The position numbers and the translations under genes were made by a program. A stretch of DNA of 64,000 bases from assembly GCF_025751585.1 (NCBI RefSeq), contig NZ_JAOWKX010000002.1:279662-343661 (forward strand), read 5' to 3'. The notes below the pieces were generated by a model. That model did no database searches and had not been told where the DNA came from. It saw nothing but the letters and a program-made list of their open reading frames with translations. The stretch comes from Fluctibacter corallii. GTDB taxonomy: Bacteria; Pseudomonadota; Gammaproteobacteria; Enterobacterales; Alteromonadaceae. This document shows positions 44,082 to 52,253 of this stretch, piece after piece (the first letter of the stretch is position 1; the number at the start of each line of letters is the position of its first letter).

Positions 44082-45194
44082 ATGACTCGGATTTCAGCGA
44101 TAGTTGCTGGTATAGGACTAACGTGTATAACGGCCTGTACTAGTTTACATGAACGACAAACAGCAAATGGTGATTTTGAATATCTTGAAAAATCACGTTT
44201 AAGCTCATTTAAAGTACCCGAAGAATTAGATCAACCTGATTATTCAGGCGATTATGATTTACCCAGTGTTGGCGCGAATGCACCCTCTGATTTGCTTGGT
44301 GACAACATCACGGTGGTGTCTCCAGCATTGGTGTTACCGTTGGTGTCTGGCTCTCATATTGAAGAAGGAAAAAAAGAAGCGACGGTCTGGTTTGATCAAA
44401 TTGACGACAGCAAACCACTTGATGAAACAATATGGAACTCTTTACTTAGCTTTTTGGAAGAGCAGGGTATTGGCGTATCGTCTTTTGATAAAGATAATCA
44501 AACCTTAATTACCGATTGGCTTATTATCGAAGAGAGTGAAAGTAACGGGTGGTTTGATTGGACATCAACTGAAAGAAGTATCGGCAAGCGATTTGAATTT
44601 ACGCTAACACTAAAGCCTCATGGGCGCACAGCAGCCTTAAAAGTGAACATGAAAGATTACATGGAGACGGTAGGGGAAGACGTAATTGCTGAATTAGACG
44701 CAGAATCTGAACGTCGCAATGAAGTGAATGTACTTAACCGCGTCATTAGCCACTATCAACATCAAATTCGTGTTGCTGATATGAAGCGTATTCGAGAAAT
44801 TCGTCGTGGTTTGCCGATGGAGCTGGGCTTCAATCAAAATGGTGACTCCGCCTACGTAGTAAATGGAAAATATGAGGTTGTTTGGCCAAGATTGTTGCTT
44901 GTTTTACGTAAACTAGGTTTCAATGTAAAAGATTTAGACCAATCCAATGGGCTGCTATTTGTGTCGTATGGTAATAGTGAGAGCAGTTGGTGGTCTTCTC
45001 TATTTTCCAGTGATGATGAGAAGTTTAATCTAGAAAAAGATGAATACCGAATGCAGGTGTCTTCACTTAGTGAGGATAGAACAGCCATCACATTGATGGA
45101 CAACGAAAGTGTCCCATTTGATGCTGCTAAAATCACAGAATTATATGCAGCATTTGCCAAAACAATGGCAGACGACGATTTAGATATTCGTTAA
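44082..45194 (+). CDS. bamC: outer-membrane assembly lipoprotein BamC
   Basis: BamC (NlpB) is an accessory lipoprotein of the BAM complex. The 370-residue precursor has a lipobox TCITACTS near residue 18, the flexible N-terminal stretch, and two helix-grip domains (helical segments around residues 100-215 and 240-345). The ribosome binding site GAGGAGA is well placed. It follows dapA closely and is ended by a strong terminator before purC. Confidence 0.88.
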   Translation: MTRISAIVAGIGLTCITACTSLHERQTANGDFEYLEKSRLSSFKVPEELDQPDYSGDYDLPSVGANAPSDLLGDNITVVSPALVLPLVSGSHIEEGKKEATVWFDQIDDSKPLDETIWNSLLSFLEEQGIGVSSFDKDNQTLITDWLIIEESESNGWFDWTSTERSIGKRFEFTLTLKPHGRTAALKVNMKDYMETVGEDVIAELDAESERRNEVNVLNRVISHYQHQIRVADMKRIREIRRGLPMELGFNQNGDSAYVVNGKYEVVWPRLLLVLRKLGFNVKDLDQSNGLLFVSYGNSESSWWSSLFSSDDEKFNLEKDEYRMQVSSLSEDRTAITLMDNESVPFDAAKITELYAAFAKTMADDDLDIR

Positions 45195-45201
45195 TGATGT
45201 T

Positions 45202-45236
45202 AATAAAGGCCGCATTGCGGCCTTTATTTTTTTTAG
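45202..45236 (+). terminator. strong rho-independent terminator after bamC
   Basis: AATAAAGGCCGC and GCGGCCTTTATT form a perfect 12-bp stem with a 3-nt loop, followed by TTTTTT. It separates dapA-bamC from purC. Confidence 0.93.
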
Positions 45237-45292
45237 AAACAGATAATTAGTTTATGTGCATCTCGGCACAATTTCATGAGGACCAATATACC

Positions 45293-46399
45293 ATGGCACA
45301 CGCAGATCAAGTGCTTGCAGTCAATGATGACCTGCCTATTAGAACCCGTAAACCGGTACATAGCGGAAAAGTGCGTTCCGTTTATTGGCTCACTGAAGAA
45401 GATAGCGCTAGATTGATTCGAGAACGTGGTTATGATGTGCCAGATAATACACCGCTGGCAATTATGGTGATTAGCGACCGAATTTCTGCGTTTGATTGCA
45501 TATGGACAGGTGAAGATGGATTAAACGGTGTACCTGGTAAAGGTGCAGCGTTAAATGCAATTTCAAACCATTGGTTTTCATTATTCAAAGAAAAAGGTTT
45601 GGCTGACAGCCATATTTTGGACGTTCCTCATCCTTTGGTATGGATTGTGCGTTCGGCACAGCCCGTGAAAATAGAAGCGATTTGTCGTCAATATATTACG
45701 GGGTCGATGTGGCGGGCTTATGAAAAAGGCGAGCGTGTTTTTTGTGGGGTGGAGCTGCCCGAAGGGCTTGCAAAAGATAGTAAATTACCTTCATTGCTGA
45801 TGACGCCGTCTACAAAAGGAATCCTGCGCGGTATTCCAGGTGTGCCAGAAGCTGACGACGTGAATATTTCAAGAAATGATATTGTTGCAAATTATGGCGC
45901 GTTCAACTTTAACTCAGTAGATGACGTGTCGTTATATGAATCTTTGCTACAGAACGGTTTCAACGTAATCAGTGATGCGCTGGCATCTTGCGGACAAATT
46001 TTTGTTGATACAAAGTTTGAATTTGGCTACGTACATGACCGTGAAGGAAACAAAAAGCTTATTTATATGGATGAAGTAGGCACGCCAGACTCTTCACGCA
46101 TTTGGGATGCTGCAGCGTATAAAGAAGGCAAGGTAGTTGAGAACTCTAAAGAGGGGTTTAGGCAGTTGTTACTAAACCATTTCCCCGATCCTGATATTTT
46201 ACTTAATAAAGACAGAATGGACGAAAGAACGCAGTTGGCAAAGAATAATCCGTTGCCTATTGATGTGCTTATGCAGGTATCTGATGTGTATACCTCAATT
46301 GCCGAAACAATCACGGGCCATAAAATAGCTATCAGTGATAATCCGAGGCAAGAAATTATTCATGTTTTGAAAGATCAATACGGACTGATCAATGAGTAA
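45293..46399 (+). CDS. purC: SAICAR synthetase (long form)
   Basis: PurC joins CAIR and aspartate to give SAICAR in purine synthesis. The product has about 368 residues, the long form seen in some gammaproteobacteria. Visible motifs are [11 protein letters not shown] near residue 20, [10 protein letters not shown] near 60, [16 protein letters not shown] near 135, and [14 protein letters not shown] with the family's [13 protein letters not shown] near 260. The ATG at 45293 has GAGG at fair spacing and fits the family N-terminus; an ATG at 45254 would add 13 codons. Confidence 0.94.
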   Translation: MAHADQVLAVNDDLPIRTRKPVHSGKVRSVYWLTEEDSARLIRERGYDVPDNTPLAIMVISDRISAFDCIWTGEDGLNGVPGKGAALNAISNHWFSLFKEKGLADSHILDVPHPLVWIVRSAQPVKIEAICRQYITGSMWRAYEKGERVFCGVELPEGLAKDSKLPSLLMTPSTKGILRGIPGVPEADDVNISRNDIVANYGAFNFNSVDDVSLYESLLQNGFNVISDALASCGQIFVDTKFEFGYVHDREGNKKLIYMDEVGTPDSSRIWDAAAYKEGKVVENSKEGFRQLLLNHFPDPDILLNKDRMDERTQLAKNNPLPIDVLMQVSDVYTSIAETITGHKIAISDNPRQEIIHVLKDQYGLINE

Positions 46400-46432
46400 A
46401 GCGTAATAGCGTTTGTGGTAACGAACAGTGTA

Positions 46433-46466
46433 AGGCTGACTATCGCATTTGATTGACAGTTAGCCT
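46433..46466. terminator. hairpin between purC and the FG-GAP gene
   Basis: AGGCTGACTATC and GACAGTTAGCCT pair over 12 bp with one G-U and one mismatch, between convergent genes. No U-tract, so tentative. Confidence 0.35.
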
Positions 46467-46469
46467 GCG

Positions 46470-47615
46470 CTATTCATGGCCATTATTTTTCTCGCTCACA
46501 TAGACAGCAGCGAGGTTGCTGCTTCCGTCTGCTATTATCATGTCACTCTTTCCGTCTCTATTCAGATCAGAAAGTGCGACAGCCCAAGGCTTGGCGATGT
46601 CTTCGAGTGTAAATGTAGCGGTAAGAAAAGCACTGTCATCTCCCAAAATAATCAATATCTCACCTGACCAATTACTGATGAGTGCATCATCTATTTTATC
46701 GCCATTAATATCGCCAATTGCGACTTGCTTTGCGCCTGAATAAAATGGAATAGTGGTTTTTGACTTGACGTTGAATTGACCTTGTCCGTTTCCAGAATAT
46801 ACCGTAACGGTATTGCCATTTGTAAGAACAATTAAATCTAGATGGGTGTCTGCGTTGAGATCGGCTAACTCAACAGTGAACGGTGAATCCGCATGCGTTA
46901 ATGTGTCTAAAGAAAAGGTCATATTACTCTGATGCAAGCTCAGTGCGATGCCAATGTCACGCTGATTGGGGGTAACGAGATCCAACGCACCATCTTTGTT
47001 TATGTCGTTAATTGCGAATCCTCTGTATGGATCGCCTCCCATGGCAATAATGTGTTTCTCATTGCTAAATGTTCCGTTCGCTAATCCTTTAAGTATCATC
47101 AATCCGAGATTATCGCGGCTATCAATAATTAATTCTGGTTTATTGTCGCCATCAAGATCACGCAGTTTAACTGCATGGGGATGAGGGGTTGCGCCAATAT
47201 TCAATGGAGATTGGGGGGTTGGTGAGAAATTTCCATTTCCGTCACCATTAAGCAAGGTAATATAAGACGTTTCATGGTTGGCGATAGCAATGTCATCATT
47301 GCCGTCATTGGTAAAGTCATATACTGCGATATCTGTTGGATTTGTTCCCGCAGAAAAGATGCCGTGTAATGTCATTTTTCCTTGCTTATTTCCGAGAAAA
47401 ACGCTGGCTTTTCCATTCTCATAAGAAGTAAAAATAGCATCTGCGTTGCCATCTGAATTTATGTCAGAAATAGACACCGAAGGTTGGCCTTTGCCGACGT
47501 CAAGTAAGGTCTTCGTATAATGCGTGTTCGCTACTTTAATGGGGTTATTAGCTTGGGATGTAAAACCGATTAAGGTTGTTAGGAGTATAAATACATAACC
47601 AGCACGGGTGATCAT
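46470..47615 (-). CDS. exported FG-GAP/VCBS-repeat protein
   Basis: The 381-residue precursor has a signal peptide (GYVFILLTTLIGFTSQA). At least six FG-GAP-like repeats carry the calcium-binding DxNxDGxxD pattern: DINSDGNADAIF, DFTNDGNDDIAI, DLDGDNKPELII, DINKDGALDLVT, DINGDKIDDALI and DLNRDGKSDMII. The fold is a beta-propeller as in integrin alpha chains; such proteins bind surfaces, sugars or proteins. It is a stand-alone gene convergent with purC. Confidence 0.85.
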   Translation of the reverse strand: MITRAGYVFILLTTLIGFTSQANNPIKVANTHYTKTLLDVGKGQPSVSISDINSDGNADAIFTSYENGKASVFLGNKQGKMTLHGIFSAGTNPTDIAVYDFTNDGNDDIAIANHETSYITLLNGDGNGNFSPTPQSPLNIGATPHPHAVKLRDLDGDNKPELIIDSRDNLGLMILKGLANGTFSNEKHIIAMGGDPYRGFAINDINKDGALDLVTPNQRDIGIALSLHQSNMTFSLDTLTHADSPFTVELADLNADTHLDLIVLTNGNTVTVYSGNGQGQFNVKSKTTIPFYSGAKQVAIGDINGDKIDDALISNWSGEILIILGDDSAFLTATFTLEDIAKPWAVALSDLNRDGKSDMIIADGSSNLAAVYVSEKNNGHE

Positions 47616-47867
47616 CTTACTAACCTAAATAGTGTTGCAATTAATAACTCACCTTAGCAGTGGCGCGCCTTGTTTACCATTGTTAAAGACGGTGCTGTGG
47701 TCATGTACAGTATGCAGGCCACGTTATGCAGGCCACCTCATGCAGGCCACCTCTATAGTGATGAAGTCGTTGGCATTTTCTTTCTTAATTAAGATTGATA
47801 AACTCATCAAGATGATTTCAATGAACTGGCTTTGAACGCCGCAGCATGTAAAAAGATAGTATTACGT

Positions 47868-49508
47868 ATGATGAAATGTTGGCAAATACTCGGTATTGAA
47901 CCCACACACGACTTAGATCAAATTACGCACGCGTATGAAAATAAAATAGCATTACTGAGCAAAACCGACAATTCAGGTGACATTGAACTGATTGGTCAAG
48001 CCTACAATCAAGCGATTGAACTTGCCCAACAGGATGCGATGATGAAAAGGGAGCTTGCCATCGAAAACGAGCCAGACAAAGAACAGGCCGAAGAAAATAC
48101 ATCTTCCATTGTTGCTAGATTTATAGCGCTACTGAATAAACCCGATGAGCGCAATGAAATTGCGAACTGGCAGCACCTTACTCACGCGTCTGAATTAAAC
48201 GACCCCACTGTTCGTCATAAAGTCAATGATGCTATCCTTCCTACGCTGCTTGAAATTGAGGTTGGCGAGTCTAGCGAGCAAGCGCATAGTCGGCTTCCAC
48301 AACCTATTCTAGCGCTGATTGCTAACCGATTTAACTGGTTACAACGGCGCTCAGACATGTACCAGATATTTAACCCTGCGCAATTAGACGTGCTATTTGT
48401 TCACACTTTTGGTAACAAAGCGGCCGTATTTGAAGAGTCAGAAAAAGCATCCTCAAGTGCGTGGCTGTGGCGGATTGTTAAACTGGTTGTTATTTGGTTT
48501 ATTGTTATCAGGCTAATGATGTTTGGCTTTGACTATGTTGTCGGTAACGACAGGGAGACCACGCACGTAGACGCTACGCCTCCGTCACCCCTGTTAGTCT
48601 GCAATAAAATCACTAAGCCTGATGAATCTGATGAATTTGCGCAATGTAAGACCTTTGCTGAAGAAGGGCATTTAGCCGCGCAAATGCGATTAGCATGGCT
48701 GTATTCACAAAGTGATGCTGAAGACAGTTGGCAAAAGACGTTTGATTGGGCCGTAAAAGCCTCTAACCGAAATCAAGAAGCAGCCCTTCTGACAGGCATT
48801 TTATTGTACAAGTTAGGTGATAGCGAAAACGATATAGAAAATGGCAAGGCGCGCATAAATGCAATGATGGAGAAGGGCTTCAAGCCTGCTGACGCCTATT
48901 TGGCCTCTTTGTATCTAACGAATGATATTGCAGATCTTGAGACCATGACAGTGAAAGAGGCGTTGACGTCAAGCCACCGTGTTGATCCTGATATTGTTCC
49001 TTTTGATTTATTGGTCAGTATGTATGCCAGTGGAATTACCGTTAAAGCGGATCGTAAAAAAGCGGTTAACGTGATGGAGCAACTGGCCAATCGGTATTTT
49101 CCTCAAGGCACGAACGCAGTTGCTTGGTTTTTAGCCACACTGGAAAATAATACGCTGACTGGGCCAGAGTTTGCTTTGGAATTGGCGCAAAGAGTGATTG
49201 ATCATCCTCAATACGAAAATAGTTATGCCTATATAGATACGGCAGCTGCGGCGATGGCGGCGGCTGGCCAATTTGAAAAGGCGATTGAAACACAGCAAAA
49301 AGCCAATGCAATATTGGCACAACAAGTGGCACAGGACGCGTCGCTTAATTGGATGTTAGAGGAGTTTGAGTCGCGCCTGTCACTTTATCAAAATCAGCAA
49401 GCGTACACTGAGTACCAAATACTTACGTCTAAACAAGCGCTCGGCGAAGCCGTATCAGAGAATATTGAAGAGCTATTGCTTGAAACATTGCAATTTGCAG
49501 TGCGTTAA
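47868..49508 (+). CDS. membrane protein with degenerate J-domain and TPR/Sel1-like repeats
   Basis: The listed ATG gives 546 residues; an upstream TTG at 47832 gives 558. The N-terminus (CWQILGIEPTHDLDQITHAYENKIALL and later IGQAYNQAIELA) has the helix pattern of a J-domain but lacks the HPD tripeptide needed to stimulate DnaK. A hydrophobic segment (WRIVKLVVIWFIVIRLMMFGF) near residue 210 is a transmembrane anchor. The C-terminal half has repeated helix pairs (EEGHLAAQMRLAWLYSQ, AALLTGILLYKLGD) resembling Sel1/TPR units. Such proteins occur in Vibrio and Shewanella. Function unknown. Confidence 0.6.
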   Translation: MMKCWQILGIEPTHDLDQITHAYENKIALLSKTDNSGDIELIGQAYNQAIELAQQDAMMKRELAIENEPDKEQAEENTSSIVARFIALLNKPDERNEIANWQHLTHASELNDPTVRHKVNDAILPTLLEIEVGESSEQAHSRLPQPILALIANRFNWLQRRSDMYQIFNPAQLDVLFVHTFGNKAAVFEESEKASSSAWLWRIVKLVVIWFIVIRLMMFGFDYVVGNDRETTHVDATPPSPLLVCNKITKPDESDEFAQCKTFAEEGHLAAQMRLAWLYSQSDAEDSWQKTFDWAVKASNRNQEAALLTGILLYKLGDSENDIENGKARINAMMEKGFKPADAYLASLYLTNDIADLETMTVKEALTSSHRVDPDIVPFDLLVSMYASGITVKADRKKAVNVMEQLANRYFPQGTNAVAWFLATLENNTLTGPEFALELAQRVIDHPQYENSYAYIDTAAAAMAAAGQFEKAIETQQKANAILAQQVAQDASLNWMLEEFESRLSLYQNQQAYTEYQILTSKQALGEAVSENIEELLLETLQFAVR

Positions 49509-49692
49509 CAATTAACATGAGTGCATGTGAACGATAGAAATGAGTCTGTAGCTAGCGATAACAATGGTTGCCTCGGCTTGCACTATTCACGCTGATTGCA
49601 TACACTGCGCGCGCAGTAAGCCTGTGTAGGCTTTTTAATCCTGTTTAAGCATTTCTCCAACTAAATTTTGTCTGACGGAAGTAGATAGTGAT

Positions 49693-50712
49693 ATGTCAAT
49701 GAGTTTAAGGAAAGCATGCGTTGGCATCTGTTTCAGCGCCCTGTGTACGCCATTTTTTACCTTAGCTGGGTCTGCGACGGGCACGGTTGAACGATTACGA
49801 ATTCAAGATAATGTTGCCGTATTTAGCGTGAGTGCCAGCGCGCCAGTGTCACGCCCAGCCTGTGCAACAACCGATAACTATACCGTGAATCTACAAACCG
49901 GAGAGGGGAAAGCCAACTACGCCCTGATTATGTCTGCGTTATCATCGCGTTTACAGGTTCAAGTTGATGGGGCGCGTGATTGTGCTGATAGGGGTGATAC
50001 CGAGCGTGCAGCAATGATTTCTATTTTGGGTAGTGATGCAGCCCTGTCATTACCTACGTATTATACGTCGTGTAAAGCTATCAAAGCAGATAAGCCTAAC
50101 TCGCCTGATGGCGTGTATTTAATTGATATTGATTTGGTCGGCCCGTCTAAACCATTTAACGTGTACTGTGATATGACCCGAGATGGCGGGGGTTGGACAT
50201 TGGTAATGCGCGCAAAGCAGGGTGATGTTGATGGATGGGATACAACCAACTTTCTTCATTTCGAAAGAGCAATCAACCCTTATGGCGGTTCGTTTAAGTT
50301 TTCTGATGCGTTGATAAATGCGCTTACCACCTTCGGTATTATGGTGAGGCCTGATGCGGATATCTGGGAGTATCCACTTTTTTTCGGAGGGCCTTATGAT
50401 CATATGTCTACCCGGTATCGCTCTGGGGCAGAATTGATTAATGGTGAAAGAAGAGGGGTCAGTAGCACTCAGCATTTCTATAGAGATGATCGTGACATCG
50501 TTATGCGCAATGCTTTACGTGGCGCTTACCTTTATCAAGGGGAGCATAAAATATTGGTTGCAACCAATGTTCACCCAGACTTTGGTGCAAGTTGGTACGT
50601 GGGATCGCCAGAACAGTATGATTATAGTTATGGCTCAGGGCAATCAAGTGTGCCAAACTTAGACCAAGGTACGCAAAAGCACGAAGCATCCTTCACCATG
50701 TGGGTGCGCTAA
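49693..50712 (+). CDS. secreted fibrinogen-like domain protein 1
   Basis: The 339-residue precursor has a signal peptide ending near LAGSA. Residues about 31-114 form a domain with two cysteines (RPACATT and ARDCADRGD) and the core YTVNLQTGEGKANYALIMSAL. Residues about 121-339 resemble a fibrinogen C-terminal (FReD) domain: TSCKAIK, SPDGVYLIDID, VYCDMTRDGGGWTLVMR, and a C-terminal DFGASWYVGSPE segment. FReD domains usually bind sugars or surface ligands; they are uncommon in bacteria. A near-duplicate gene lies 153 bp downstream, so the pair arose by tandem duplication. Confidence 0.82.
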   Translation: MSMSLRKACVGICFSALCTPFFTLAGSATGTVERLRIQDNVAVFSVSASAPVSRPACATTDNYTVNLQTGEGKANYALIMSALSSRLQVQVDGARDCADRGDTERAAMISILGSDAALSLPTYYTSCKAIKADKPNSPDGVYLIDIDLVGPSKPFNVYCDMTRDGGGWTLVMRAKQGDVDGWDTTNFLHFERAINPYGGSFKFSDALINALTTFGIMVRPDADIWEYPLFFGGPYDHMSTRYRSGAELINGERRGVSSTQHFYRDDRDIVMRNALRGAYLYQGEHKILVATNVHPDFGASWYVGSPEQYDYSYGSGQSSVPNLDQGTQKHEASFTMWVR

Positions 50713-50778
50713 TGGACTCGATTGCTTTCTGTACTTGAACCCATTATCTGATTTATATAGAATCCCGCCCAATTTTAT

Positions 50779-50819
50779 ATGCGCTAAAGCACTTTTACTA
50801 TCAAGGTGCGTTAGCGCAT
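50779..50819. other. strong hairpin between the two fibrinogen-like genes
   Basis: ATGCGCTAA-x-GCAC pairs with GTGC-x-TTAGCGCAT, 13 pairs with one mismatch around a loop of about 13 nt. No clear U-tract follows, so it may be a partial terminator or an RNA-processing/stability element in the cassette. Confidence 0.4.
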
Positions 50820-50864
50820 TAGTTCGGTCTTTTTACATCTAAATTTAAGTAGTAGAGAATCATA

Positions 50865-51887
50865 ATGTCAATGAGTCGAAGGAATGCGTGTGTTGGCATG
50901 CTATGTGGTGCATTATTCACGTCAGTATCAGCGTTAGCTGCATCGACAACAGGAACGGTAGAGCAATTAACCGTACAAGACAATGTTGCGGTATTTAATC
51001 TTAATACACAATCTCAAATAGCCGGTCCTGCGTGTGCATCGACGCGCGATTATACGGTCAATTTACAAACGGGTGATGGCCGAGCCTATTATGCCTTGAT
51101 AATGTCGGCGTTATCCTCACGCTTGCACGTGCGCGTAGAAGGCGCAAACGATTGCGCAGATATTAGCGATACTGAGCGTGCAGCGAAAATTTCGATTTTA
51201 GGCAATAACGTAGACGTGAGCTTACCTACCTACTATACCTCGTGCCAAGCAATAAAGCGTGCTAAGCCCTCAGCGCCAGACGGCGTGTATTTGCTTGATA
51301 TTGATTTAATTGGCCCGTCAAAACCGTTTAAAGCCTATTGCGATATGACCCGCGATGGCGGTGGCTGGACATTGGTGATGCGCGCTAAGCAAGGGGATGT
51401 TGAAGGGTGGAAGACTAATAAGTTTCTGAATTTTGAACGGGCCACCAATCCTTCAGGTGGAACATTTAAATTCTCTGATGACGTAATGAATTCGTTATTT
51501 AGCGAATGGTATGTGGTTCGGCCTGATAGCGATGTGTGGCCTCACCCATTGTATTTTAAGTCCAGCTATCAGCATAATGCTACTAATCCTAAAGCTGCCC
51601 GCTCTAGTACTAATCTCGTGTTGCATTCACCGATGCTGAGCAAAATCCACACTTACAAAAATGAGAGGGGGAGCCTCAGTACAACTGCTTTACGTGGTTT
51701 TTATTATTATCAAGGCGACCATAAGATTTGGCTCGCCACGAATGTAGATTCAAACTTTGGCGCTAGCTGGTATGTAGGTTCACCAGAACCCTACAATTAT
51801 AGCTATGGCTCTGGTCAATCAAACCTCCCTAATTTAGATCAAGGTACACAGAAACATGACTCTTCATTTACCATGTGGGTGCGATAG
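50865..51887 (+). CDS. secreted fibrinogen-like domain protein 2
   Basis: The 340-residue precursor is a paralogue of the preceding gene, with the same plan: signal peptide ending near SALAA, a two-Cys N-domain (GPACAST and NDCADISD around YTVNLQTGDGRAYYALIMSAL), then the FReD domain (TSCQAIK, SAPDGVYLLDID, AYCDMTRDGGGWTLVMR, NFGASWYVGSPE). The central part of the FReD (residues about 190-280) differs most from the first copy, where ligand contacts would be expected. The next gene starts 3 bp after the stop, so they are co-transcribed. Confidence 0.82.
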   Translation: MSMSRRNACVGMLCGALFTSVSALAASTTGTVEQLTVQDNVAVFNLNTQSQIAGPACASTRDYTVNLQTGDGRAYYALIMSALSSRLHVRVEGANDCADISDTERAAKISILGNNVDVSLPTYYTSCQAIKRAKPSAPDGVYLLDIDLIGPSKPFKAYCDMTRDGGGWTLVMRAKQGDVEGWKTNKFLNFERATNPSGGTFKFSDDVMNSLFSEWYVVRPDSDVWPHPLYFKSSYQHNATNPKAARSSTNLVLHSPMLSKIHTYKNERGSLSTTALRGFYYYQGDHKIWLATNVDSNFGASWYVGSPEPYNYSYGSGQSNLPNLDQGTQKHDSSFTMWVR

Positions 51888-51890
51888 GCC

Positions 51891-52253
51891 GTGCGTATAA
51901 ACCTAATCTTTGCTGTGCTCGTATGCTGGCTTCTGCTGGGTATTACCAACGTGTATGCCAACTCTTCACCGTTGAAAGCGTTATATATTCAAGACGGTAT
52001 CGTTTTTTTTACCCTTCAAGAAGAAAAAGAGAATCAGTTGCCAGAGTGTGTTCAGGAGGATGTATCACAATTTTGGACTTTTTCGCTTGAATCTGCAGGT
52101 GGTAAAGCCCAGTACAGCTCTTTGATAATTGCGTTGCAAAACGGCTATTCAGCCACAATAGTGTCGGCAAATGACTGTGCACTAGCGCCTGGTTATGAAC
52201 GTCTGAACCGCGTTGAAATACACTATCAATATTCGCAGGTGACTCAGTGGTAA
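51891..52253 (+). CDS. stand-alone N-domain of the fibrinogen-like proteins
   Basis: The 120-residue precursor begins with GTG and a signal peptide (LIFAVLVCWLLLGITNVYA). The rest resembles only the N-terminal domain of the two upstream proteins: LKALYIQDGIVFFTL, PECVQEDVSQFWTFSLESAGGKAQYSSLIIALQNGY and NDCALAPGYERLN, with the same two cysteines. It lacks the fibrinogen domain. Its stop overlaps the GTG start of the next gene by 7 bp, indicating one operon. Confidence 0.72.
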   Translation: MRINLIFAVLVCWLLLGITNVYANSSPLKALYIQDGIVFFTLQEEKENQLPECVQEDVSQFWTFSLESAGGKAQYSSLIIALQNGYSATIVSANDCALAPGYERLNRVEIHYQYSQVTQW

